Below, in pieces: positions 57,197 through 64,000 of a stretch of DNA of 64,000 bases. The notes under the pieces were generated by a model. It saw nothing but the letters and a program-made list of their open reading frames with translations. It was not told the DNA's origin and made no database searches. This stretch comes from Methyloprofundus sp. (GTDB lineage: Bacteria > Pseudomonadota > Gammaproteobacteria > Methylococcales > Methylomonadaceae): positions 310,001 to 374,000 of the forward strand of contig AP023240.1 of the NCBI GenBank assembly GCA_016592635.1, given 5' to 3'. Numbering within the stretch: the stretch's first letter is position 1; each line of letters starts with the position of its first letter. A program made the position numbers and the translations under genes.

Positions 57197-58869
57197 TTGT
57201 TGTCATCATACCGCCCCCTGTTTAGTTATAAAATTAATTTGGGCGACAACTATCCTGACACAGGGGGATAGGAAGCTTTAGCGTTTTCAGATAGGCGGTG
57301 ACTTCGGCCTTAATACGCTCTCCTTCTTGTAAGGATTTGACGCTGATGACAAAATCATCCGCGTAACGTGCAAAGCGATAGCCTTTGCTTTCTAAATAAC
57401 GGTCAAGATCATCCAGCATGATGTTGGCGAGTAAGGGCGATAGCGGCCCGCCTTGTGGAACTCCACAGTGCGTTGCCTCTAGCTTTCCTTTGACGCTCAC
57501 TTCTGCACGCAGATATTTTCCAATCAGTGCCAGCAGTTGTTTATCAGTCACCCATTTACCGAGTCGGTTCATCAATAAGTCATGATCGACTTTGTCGAAA
57601 AACTTGGATAAATCAATATCCACGGCATAGCCATAGCCGTCTTTAATTCCTCTTTGCACTGATTTTACAGCATCATGCGCAGAGCGATTAGGACGGAAGC
57701 CATGACTATGATCTGAAAAATCAGGATCAATCAGTGGCTGTAAAACTTGTGTGATGGCTTGTTGAATCACTCTGTCATGTACGCTAGGAATGCCTAATAG
57801 GCGTATACCGCCATTGGGCTTAGGTATTTCCACGCGCTTAACAGGCAACGGGCAATAATAGCCTTGTTGCAATCCACGATGAATGCCCGCCCAGTGCTGA
57901 TGTATCCACACGGGATAGTCTGCAATCGTTAAACCATCGACACCTGCCGCTCCTTTGTTTTGCTTCACACGTTGCCATGCGTCGCGTAGGTTGTCGGAGG
58001 ATAATACGTGTTCAAATAACATGATTAAAGTAAATAAAGGGTTAATGTTTGAGGCTCGCTACCAATTCATCTACCGCCTGACTTAAAGCCAAAGGTAGGG
58101 CGGGCTGCTCCTCATCTAATGTTCAGGCCTTCACCGTGTCCCAGCCATTACGCTGGGCATTTGCACCTATGCCGTCTGCTGACTTCTGTTTAATCATCGA
58201 CAAGGTTGCCCCTGTAGACGCTATGCGCACTTATTGCGTTGCTATCGTATTCGCTAGTTCACCGATGGATAGCCATCGGGACTCCTGGACATTTTAAGCA
58301 GTTGCCCACTGACTTATTTCATACAATAAGATGACATCGCTTGTTAAACAGATCTCCCCAGATAAGAACGTAAACTGTCACGACACTGCCTTGCCATTTA
58401 CCGTATCTCGCGAACCTGTGGGTTTCGTTATCATTGGCTAACTCACCCCTGAGACTCGGCCTTATATGACATTCTTGTACATAAGCTCGTCGTTTTGTAC
58501 TCGGGCTTCCTTTTCACAACACCTCGCGAAGTTGCAATTGCCGTCGGCTAGTAGTTATAATCACCCTAAAATAACGGGTAAAGTAGGTTCTCCTACAGGG
58601 GACTTTCACCCCATTAGTTTACGCCCATGCTGGGCGTACCAATTTAGTCCACTTGACCGTTGGCAGCGCAGTTCTTTTGCGAGGTTCATCTTTTATCAAA
58701 GGCCAGTGTTTTATCACAGTTCATCGAATATCTGCCAACGTCAAGTGACCAAGGCGTTAGGTATTTGAGTAAGTACAACATTCAGCTGCTATATTTTTTA
58801 GATGGAGTGGGTGAGAATTAAATATTCTGAATTCAACTATAGTCCGAGTATAGAATAAAAAGGATAACA

Positions 58870-60030
58870 ATGAATTTACTGTGTATTATTAATGTTTTAA
58901 CGAACGATAGAGATATTAAAATGAAGAGAGTATTAATAGGAATTATATTAGTAGGGGTATTAGGAGCATGTGCAAGTAATGATGTAGCCCAAAAAACTGA
59001 GATAAAGGCAGAAGTAACAGAAAAAAATCAAGAAACTAATGGCGTAGTAATAACAAGCGAGAACTTTATCCACGCAGACTCAGTGAGAGCATATTTAAAA
59101 GAAATAGCATTTACAGGTAGTGTCAATAAACTTAGGCATTTGAGAGAAGTAGCAAACACTGATAACCAAGATGTTATTAGAATGAACAGAGATACACTGT
59201 ATACCAGAATTATAATTGATGCAAAAGAGGGTGCAACAGTTACACTTCCCAAATATGATGGCTTACAAATAGTTGCCTTATTAGATGAAAACCATCAACA
59301 AATTAAAGAATTGAATGGTGAAGGAACTTTAAAAATCACAAAGGATATGTTATCAGTTGGGCAGCATGGATATATTATCGTAAGAACTGGATTTATAGCA
59401 GGTCTTTCAGACGATGAAAAAATGGAAAGGGCTTATGCTGCACAAGATGGAATAGCATTTACAGCTAAATCAAATGCTCCATATGTACCATCAGTTAAAT
59501 ACGATTTCTCAACGATGGATGCTGTGAAATATGATATTCTTAGGAATTTTGCATTAAATCTGCCTGAAAATTTCTCAGTAGGAGATGGTGCAGGACTCAT
59601 CGGGGAAAGAGATGAAGAAACAGCTAAGGTTGTCGTTGCTATTGGTTGGGGGTTTTTGCCTAAATCACAAGCTGCATACGCTTCATTCACAGGGTATAGA
59701 GAAAGAGAAGTGTTAACCATAAAAAGTCCAGAATTAAAAGAGAAAGGGTTCTTCTCATATACACTTTATGATGATAATGGTTGGATCGCAACAAATGACT
59801 ATGCAATTAATTCAGACGATATGATTCAAAATAAAGATGGAACATATACTGTTACTTTCTTGGCGAGTGGAGAGCCTGTACAAAAGAATGACTTAAACGT
59901 TGTAAGAACGCCAAGAGGGAAGTATTGGACAGCTGTACTTAGAAGTTATAATCCAGTAGATCCAGAAGCCAACCAAAAACTTATTGATGGATATGCAAGA
60001 GGTTTTGACAAGCAATTAAAAATTTATTAA
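58870..60030 (+). CDS. DUF1254/DUF1214-like lipoprotein
   Basis: A 386-residue protein of the DUF1254/DUF1214 type: an N-terminal domain with VRAYLKEIAF…NTDNQDVIRMNRDTLYTRIIIDAKEGATVTLPKYDGLQIVALLDENHQ and a C-terminal domain ending WTAVLRSYNPVDPEANQKLIDGYARG. A lipobox (VLGAC) lies near residue 33; the second start at 58921 (MKRVLIG…) gives a more usual lipoprotein signal, while 58870 has the better ribosome-binding site (AAAGGA). It sits just after the attC core site in cassette orientation, so it may be a captured gene cassette. Codon usage looks more A-rich than its neighbours. Function unknown. Confidence 0.75.
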   Translation: MNLLCIINVLTNDRDIKMKRVLIGIILVGVLGACASNDVAQKTEIKAEVTEKNQETNGVVITSENFIHADSVRAYLKEIAFTGSVNKLRHLREVANTDNQDVIRMNRDTLYTRIIIDAKEGATVTLPKYDGLQIVALLDENHQQIKELNGEGTLKITKDMLSVGQHGYIIVRTGFIAGLSDDEKMERAYAAQDGIAFTAKSNAPYVPSVKYDFSTMDAVKYDILRNFALNLPENFSVGDGAGLIGERDEETAKVVVAIGWGFLPKSQAAYASFTGYREREVLTIKSPELKEKGFFSYTLYDDNGWIATNDYAINSDDMIQNKDGTYTVTFLASGEPVQKNDLNVVRTPRGKYWTAVLRSYNPVDPEANQKLIDGYARGFDKQLKIY

Positions 60031-60045
60031 ATGTCACTTTAATAT

Positions 60046-60201
60046 GTAACTTCTCATTATTCAAGGGTAAATATTGGTAAAAGGTCGTCATTCCCGAAGT
60101 CTGTTTATCGGGAATCCATGTTGAGCATAGATTCCTGCTAAAAGACTGCAGGAATGACGGGAGGTGTATTATTCCATGCCCTGCAGATAATGAGAAGTTA
60201 C
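60046..60201. repeat. Dispersed palindromic repeat, copy C, inside a 15-bp inverted repeat
   Basis: Core CGTCATTCCCGAAGTCTGTT…TGCAGGAATGACGGG (about 60084-60160) matches copies A and B. It is enclosed by perfect 15-bp arms GTAACTTCTCATTAT (60046-60060) and its complement (60187-60201), each next to CTTTAATAT. The remaining DNA to 60418 shows no gene. Confidence 0.8.
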
Positions 60202-60418
60202 TTTAATATCTCCTAACCTACTGATTTTAAAAAGTACAGTAGGTTGGGAGGGGGGCTGAGGAATGAACTCCAGCATTGATTAAAAAATATCTAACAAGGG
60301 CCAATAACTGGGAGCAGGTACAAATTAAATTCAGGATTCAAAAAAGATGATTAAAAATCATAAATTAAAGACCTGATCCTATTTTTCTTATAGTGCAGAA
60401 AACCTACGCTCATTGCTT

Positions 60419-61090
60419 TTAGTCATAGTAAAGAAGGGATCCCCACCTTTTTATCACTTTTGTTGTATCATTATATTTATATCTATTGTCAAGAATGCCT
60501 GCATAATCAATTGAGATAGCTGATTCATCACCATTAATATTAAATTTCTTCAAAAGATGAGTTAGCCCTGCCTTTAAAAAATGGCTGACAGCCTTATAAG
60601 CAGCTTTCGCATTTAGCTCTTCAGGTGGGTTGTTGTTTGGATGGCCGCGATAAAATTTTGCTTTCCATTTAACGACAGAGCCACCTGCTGTCGCTTTTAC
60701 ACTAATAGTTGCAGAAAAGTCTGTAACAGGTATCACTTTAATAGGTTTCTCAACTCCTGAATGAAAAATACTGCCAATAGTACTCATATCAGTAATTTTA
60801 TAAGAGTATCTCATCTTATCTGCTTTATACCTCTTTAGTTCCTCAGTGATGGTGCCATCATTTTTTAAAGTTAAAATACGAATAGCTCCTTTTTTATTGT
60901 CATTAGTCGCTTTAATGCTCCTAATGTCTGGGTGCCATGCCATATTGTCAAAATCTTTAATAATATCCCATACCTTATCTGGAGTAGCATTAATGATAAC
61001 CGTTGCTTTTACACTTTCTTGTACGGGGCATGCTTGAATTTCAACGGCATAAAGCCACAGTAGTAGAACTAAACATAGGGATTTTCTCAT
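60419..61090 (-). CDS. MxaD-like SRPBCC protein, periplasmic
   Basis: A 223-residue protein with a signal peptide (to EIQA) and one SRPBCC/START-like domain (VKATVIINATPDKVWDIIKDFDNMAWHPDIRSIKA…YKITDMSTIGSIFHSGVEKPIKVIPVTDFSATISV…VVKWKAKFYRGHPNNNPPEELNAKAA). This resembles MxaD proteins of methylotrophs, which aid electron flow from methanol dehydrogenase to cytochrome; related proteins occur in sulfur oxidisers. A roughly 30-residue extra tail follows the domain. It is clearly paralogous to the gene at 63352. Confidence 0.82.
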   Translation of the reverse strand: MRKSLCLVLLLWLYAVEIQACPVQESVKATVIINATPDKVWDIIKDFDNMAWHPDIRSIKATNDNKKGAIRILTLKNDGTITEELKRYKADKMRYSYKITDMSTIGSIFHSGVEKPIKVIPVTDFSATISVKATAGGSVVKWKAKFYRGHPNNNPPEELNAKAAYKAVSHFLKAGLTHLLKKFNINGDESAISIDYAGILDNRYKYNDTTKVIKRWGSLLYYD

Positions 61091-61124
61091 TTATATGCCT
61101 TAATAAATATGTGTAAAGGAGGGG

Positions 61125-61671
61125 TTAGGTCTTTGATTTATGAATCAAATGTTCGGCCCTATTGTTTACTTCTGTTTTAATGGCAGTTTTTCGTTTAGCA
61201 TAAAAAATAAAAGTCAGTGGAATGATAATTAATAGAATGATTGCACTAACGGGGAAAACGCCAATAAAATAGCCCACAACGATGACTGCAATCATGTATT
61301 GTGTCATGGCATTGGCAATGCTAAAAAGTAGGTTTTTTTCCAATTAAATATTAATCCTGTATTACTTGCTTGCCCTTGCAGGGCAATTCCTGCGGTCGCA
61401 CTCCATAAGAACATACTTGATCCTGCGCAGATGCTTGCGGTGTAGACGATATAGACCCAAGCACCAAACAGGATAATTGACTGCTTTCTAGTTCAATCAC
61501 CATGGGTAACACAATCGCTGCAGCAGGGCCTGCTTGAAATAGACCACTTGCAAAAAGAATAAGAAGCGACATCGCAAGTAATAAGTAAGTTGGGTCTGCT
61601 ATGTCTCTTACTAGATACTTGGATAAATTGTCTAGTAAAGGTGATGCTGAGACGAGAGAGCCAATTAATAA
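61125..61671 (-). pseudogene. Permease remnant, truncated and frameshifted
   Basis: Three frames in sequence give one hydrophobic protein: SLVSASPLLDNLSKYLVRDIADPTYLLLAMSLLILF…AIVLPMVIELE (to about 61490), then SIILFGAWVYIVYTASICAGSSMFLW…GLIFNWKK (to about 61345), then NLLFSIANAMTQYMIAVIVVGYFIGVFPVSAIILLIIIPLTFIFY to 61125. Two frameshifts, the second at a 7-A run, and the loss of everything upstream at the IS4-type element make it dead. The layout recalls ion-transporter superfamily permeases; the substrate is unknown. Confidence 0.65.
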
Positions 61672-63220
61672 AACTGAAGTTTCCAAAAAAATCATCAAGC
61701 CACCATGCGCAACAGTACGGCAACCAGTGGATTTATCGGGGAGTTGCTTGGTTTGGGGCAAACATGATTAAAATCCGGGTTCAATGCTGCCTCGGTAATG
61801 ATGCGCCGCACGTCTGAAAATGCAAAACTGGCGCGCCCTTTTACTTTGTGCCGACGCTCCGGATCCGCCTTTAAACGGTCGGCATAAATCCAGGTCAGGG
61901 TACTTGCCATCATACAAAAATTTAAATGATTGGTCACGGAATGCGCATTACGGCACTGACTTTTTTGACTGCCGATGTCTTGTTTCAACTCCTTGAATCC
62001 TGATTCGATTTTCCATCTCGCACCATAAAACTCGATCATTTGCGTGACCGATAATGACAAGTCCGTGCTAAACAGTGCGATCCATTGCGTTTTACGAAAA
62101 ACCCACACGACGCGTACTTTGCACTTTAAACTTTTCAGCATGACAATACGTTCATGAGCAAGTACCGTACGCTGCTTGCCATAAAGAGTCACCTGATATT
62201 CGGTCGCTTCGTGGCGAATGCATTTTGCCATTTCCGTTGCCGAACCCAAGCGCCGGCCATATTTTCGAGGTCTTCCTCGTTGCCTTGATTCTCTTGTCTC
62301 GGGAAAATCATATAAAACACTATTACAGCGCAGGCGCGACAGAATATCAAACAGACTGCCCACCTCTTTGCGTACGGGCTTTAACAAACCTGCATTGCCA
62401 AACCAACTATCGGTCACCGCGAGTATTTGCTTGCTGGAAAAATGGTTTGCAACCCCGATGATCATCTGTGCAGCTTGGCCGATCTTGGTTTCAAACGACT
62501 GCAATCGACCTTTGATCTTCGCTCGATCGGATTGCGCATCAATCGCTTTCTGTGGAAGGTAGTGGCGAAAATCTAAAAACAAACAGGCCCAACGATTTTT
62601 TATTTGCTTGAGCAAACCGATGGCTACTACGTTTTGTGCCCATGGGTAGTCGCTTTGATTGGCTTTGGCCGCATGATCATAAATGGTTTTGCAACCAAAG
62701 ATTTTTTTGCCCACTTTAGGGTTGATGAAATCATCCAGGGCAATTAATAATCGGTCGTCCGTTTCAGGGTTGTCGATTAGGTCCCAGGCTGTTTTCCATA
62801 AACCTTGCCACGGTAATTTGGTTGATGCCATGAATGTGTAAAATCGTTTCCGCTTGATATTGATACCGAACAGCGTTTCAAGGCTACGCCATAAATTGGA
62901 ACTAATGGAGGAAGTAAATGGGACAATGATCGACAGTAGCGTATAGGCAAATAACGAGGCTCTTTCTTTGCCGAGCGTGGTTTCTGAAAAATGTGATTGA
63001 AGAGGAGAAAGAAGATCGCGTAAAATGAACATGAATAAGGCTTTTTTGTTTGTATAATCAATTTGTTAGCACTGTTTATTATACTACAAAATACAGCCTT
63101 ATTCACTATCAACCTGTTGTTTTTAAAGTAATTTATACTTAAATATTAGTAATTGCTAATATTTTTTGAAAATTAGACTTTCCTAATATTTGGCTGGCAA
63201 AAAACTGGGAAACTTCAGTT
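61672..63220 (-). mobile_element. IS4-type insertion sequence
   Basis: Terminal inverted repeats AACTGAAGTTTCC (61672-61684) and GGAAACTTCAGTT (63208-63220) enclose one transposase gene; the span of 1549 bp suits the family. No target duplication is evident, so these ends are probable rather than certain. A further inverted repeat TGAATAAGGCT/AGCCTTATTCA surrounds the transposase promoter region (63031-63105). Confidence 0.65.
61695..63032 (-). CDS. IS4-type DDE transposase
   Basis: A 445-residue transposase with DDE landmarks: ALDDFINPKVGKKIFG (first Asp), LAVTDSWFGNAGLL (second Asp) and the YREK signature YGARWKIESGFKELKQDIGSQKSQCRNAHSV, with R-3-E-6-K spacing exactly as in IS4-family enzymes. 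Full length and uninterrupted. Its insertion removed the front of the downstream permease. Confidence 0.85.
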   Translation of the reverse strand: MFILRDLLSPLQSHFSETTLGKERASLFAYTLLSIIVPFTSSISSNLWRSLETLFGINIKRKRFYTFMASTKLPWQGLWKTAWDLIDNPETDDRLLIALDDFINPKVGKKIFGCKTIYDHAAKANQSDYPWAQNVVAIGLLKQIKNRWACLFLDFRHYLPQKAIDAQSDRAKIKGRLQSFETKIGQAAQMIIGVANHFSSKQILAVTDSWFGNAGLLKPVRKEVGSLFDILSRLRCNSVLYDFPETRESRQRGRPRKYGRRLGSATEMAKCIRHEATEYQVTLYGKQRTVLAHERIVMLKSLKCKVRVVWVFRKTQWIALFSTDLSLSVTQMIEFYGARWKIESGFKELKQDIGSQKSQCRNAHSVTNHLNFCMMASTLTWIYADRLKADPERRHKVKGRASFAFSDVRRIITEAALNPDFNHVCPKPSNSPINPLVAVLLRMVA

Positions 63221-63351
63221 AGTAGTTACTGCTAAGGGTAAAGTCATTTTGATTTTTGCATTATGCCAACATTGAGATTCATGAATGCTATAATTTGATA
63301 TTCCACCTTTTGTGGGTGTTAGCTATTACTATATGATTTAAGGAGAAAAAA

Positions 63352-64000
63352 ATGAAAATAACCTCTTTGTACCTATCTATCTTTTTGCTTTTTTGGACAT
63401 TGGGTGTAAGCGCACATGGGCCAGTCCGTCAAAAGATAGCAGAGAGCATTCAAATTGATGTACCACCTGAAGTTGTCTGGGAAAAAATTAAAGATTTTGG
63501 TGATTTGAGTTGGTTACCAAATGTCCGTGATACTAAACATGAAGGTGGGGAGTCTAAAGGAGCAACGCGAGTATTAACATTAAATGATGGTAAAGTGGTT
63601 ACTGAAGAACTAAAGAAATTTAGTGCGGCTAAGATGAGTTATTCTTATAAAATTACTGATATGAGTACTACTGGTAGTATTTTTCATTCAGGAGTTGATG
63701 AGCCTATTAAAGTGATACCTGTCACAGACTTTGCTGCAACTATTCAAGTGAAAGCAAAAGAAGGTGGTTCTGTCGTTAAATGGAAGGCGGGGTTTTATCG
63801 CGGTTATATGAATAATAACCCACCTGAAGAGCTAAATGAGGCAACTGCGATTAGCATAGTAAAAGGTATTTTTCGTGCAGGGTTGGATAATTTGAAGCAA
63901 GTTGCTGAATCCAATAAAAAAGCAGTTAAAGTTGCAAAAAAATCGCAACCGAAGCAAGAGGCAACTAGAGTAAAAAAAGCAGATAAAAATATTGAAGTTG
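63352..64000 (+). CDS. MxaD-like SRPBCC protein, 3' end outside the window
   Basis: The ATG at 63352 follows AAGGAG. The visible 216 residues hold a signal peptide (to GVSA), HGPVRQKIAESIQIDVPPEVVWEKIKDFGDLSWLPNVR, then the same core as the gene at 60419 (YKITDMSTTGSIFHSGVDEPIKVIPVTDFAATIQV…VVKWKAGFYRGYMNNNPPEELNEATA). After the domain comes a Lys/Ala-rich tail (KKAVKVAKKSQPKQEATRVKKADK) still open at the window edge. MxaD-like proteins are linked to periplasmic alcohol or sulfur oxidation. The basic tail is not part of the usual fold. Confidence 0.85.
   Translation, partial: MKITSLYLSIFLLFWTLGVSAHGPVRQKIAESIQIDVPPEVVWEKIKDFGDLSWLPNVRDTKHEGGESKGATRVLTLNDGKVVTEELKKFSAAKMSYSYKITDMSTTGSIFHSGVDEPIKVIPVTDFAATIQVKAKEGGSVVKWKAGFYRGYMNNNPPEELNEATAISIVKGIFRAGLDNLKQVAESNKKAVKVAKKSQPKQEATRVKKADKNIEV

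Larger units (their letters stand above)
55626..57267 (-). mobile_element. IS3-family insertion sequence, copy 2
   Basis: Inverted copy of 35740-37382, one base shorter in an A-run near the right end. The 4-bp target duplication reads ATAG on the plus strand (55622-55625 and 57268-57271). Comparing the two copies and their reconstructed empty sites fixes both ends and the 4-bp duplication length. Confidence 0.95.
55129..58022 (-). pseudogene. Group II intron reverse transcriptase/maturase, split by an IS3-family element
   Basis: The N-terminal part (58022 down to 57268) carries the RT palm with RYADDFVI and GVPQGGPLSPLLANIMLDDLD. The C-terminal part (55621 to 55129) carries the maturase domain (RSWGVSWIYRYEKLRQTIQGWGNYFGLSEYYRPIPLLDQWIRRRIR). 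Taking out the IS and one 4-bp duplicate rejoins …LKTLKLPI-NTEKSQVV… as one 415-residue frame, normal for class C introns. The gene was therefore intact until the IS arrived. It lacks an endonuclease domain, as expected for this class. Confidence 0.93.
55051..58639 (-). ncRNA. Group II intron (IIC-attC-like), interrupted by an IS3-family element
   Basis: On the minus strand the intron starts GTACGCCCAGCATGGGCGTA (58639 down), continues with the typical GGGGTGAAAGTCCCC domain I hairpin and a long structured region (58023-58639), encodes a maturase/reverse transcriptase, and ends with domain V and a domain VI hairpin terminating in ACCCGAT (55051). Without the IS it is about 1.94 kb, normal for class C introns. 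The 5' end is GTACG rather than GTGYG. The 5' exon ends ATTG and the 3' exon begins TTATG. Boundaries are inferred from consensus ends. Confidence 0.85.
55045..58762 (+). other. Integron-type attC site split by the group II intron
   Basis: With the intron removed, the plus strand reads ACATAAC, then GTCCACTTGACCGTTGGCAG, a 60-base loop, CTGCCAACGTCAAGTGAC, then caaggcGTTAGGT (58756-58762), 129 bases in all. The arms pair with single unpaired bases (extra C residues in the left arm), as attC extrahelical bases do. GTTAGGT fits the GTTRRRY core and ACATAAC is one mismatch from RYYYAAC. Intron insertion within TTGTT on the bottom strand at this core is the known habit of IIC-attC introns. No integrase gene is in the window. 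Confidence 0.7.

Noticed and set aside
60046..60201. Possible second attC closing the DUF1254-like cassette
   Set aside because: The arms pair perfectly but the ends read ATGTAAC and GTTACTT, which do not fit RYYYAAC/GTTRRRY, there are no extrahelical bases, and the interior is a dispersed repeat.

Overview
The window looks like chromosome of an AT-rich gammaproteobacterium. Rsd, HflD, Tex, LpxD, Lnt, GuaB/GuaA and TadA fit that class. Flavocytochrome c sulfide dehydrogenase, copper nitrite reductase, a decaheme/porin pair and two MxaD-like SRPBCC proteins point to a sulfide-oxidising and/or methylotrophic lineage (Methylococcales- or Thiotrichales-like). The lineage is an inference from gene content; no rRNA or tRNA gene is visible to confirm it.

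Layout. 1-6.4 kb: end of a beta-propeller-like gene, a parDE toxin-antitoxin pair, a PhnD-like binding protein, rsd, and a histidine kinase/response regulator pair. 6.4-13.7 kb: a same-strand respiratory block of nirK, a monoheme cytochrome c, a NapC/NirT-type tetraheme quinol dehydrogenase, a cytochrome with an ethylbenzene-dehydrogenase-type domain, a MtrA/PioA/DmsE-type decaheme cytochrome and an MtrB/PioB-type porin. Together these could carry electrons between the quinone pool, periplasmic nitrite reduction and the cell exterior. 13.7-16.6 kb: a fused remnant of a toxin-antitoxin pair, a gene fragment and an ISNCY-type insertion sequence. 16.9-18.8 kb: a cytochrome with an acidic repeat tail plus FccB (sulfide oxidation). 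19-31.9 kb: FapA-family protein, a frameshifted gene, an HpaII-like restriction-modification pair, rhodanese-hflD, a copper chaperone with CopA, and a polysaccharide O-acetylation cluster (AlgI-like, AlgX/J-like, acyltransferase 3). 32-50 kb: mostly housekeeping genes (lpxD, lnt, guaB-guaA-tadA, tex) with a GFA gene split by an IS3-family element, a papain-like secreted protease with a small lipoprotein, and unknown secreted and membrane proteins.

50-64 kb is a nest of mobile DNA: a second ISNCY copy, an IS66 element that cuts the end off an unknown gene, a group IIC-type intron sitting inside what reads as an integron attC site, a second inverted copy of the IS3-family element inside that intron's reverse-transcriptase gene, a DUF1254-like lipoprotein gene next to the attC, a broken permease, an IS4-type element and two paralogous MxaD-like genes. 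Exact target-site duplications and reading frames that rejoin perfectly show that several of these insertions are recent.

Four families of palindromic dispersed or REP-like repeats lie in the intergenic gaps. The observations most worth following are the nirK-mtrAB electron conduit with its unusual copper- and heme-ligand motifs, the intron/attC/IS nest, and a multi-branched inverted-repeat structure upstream of nirK.
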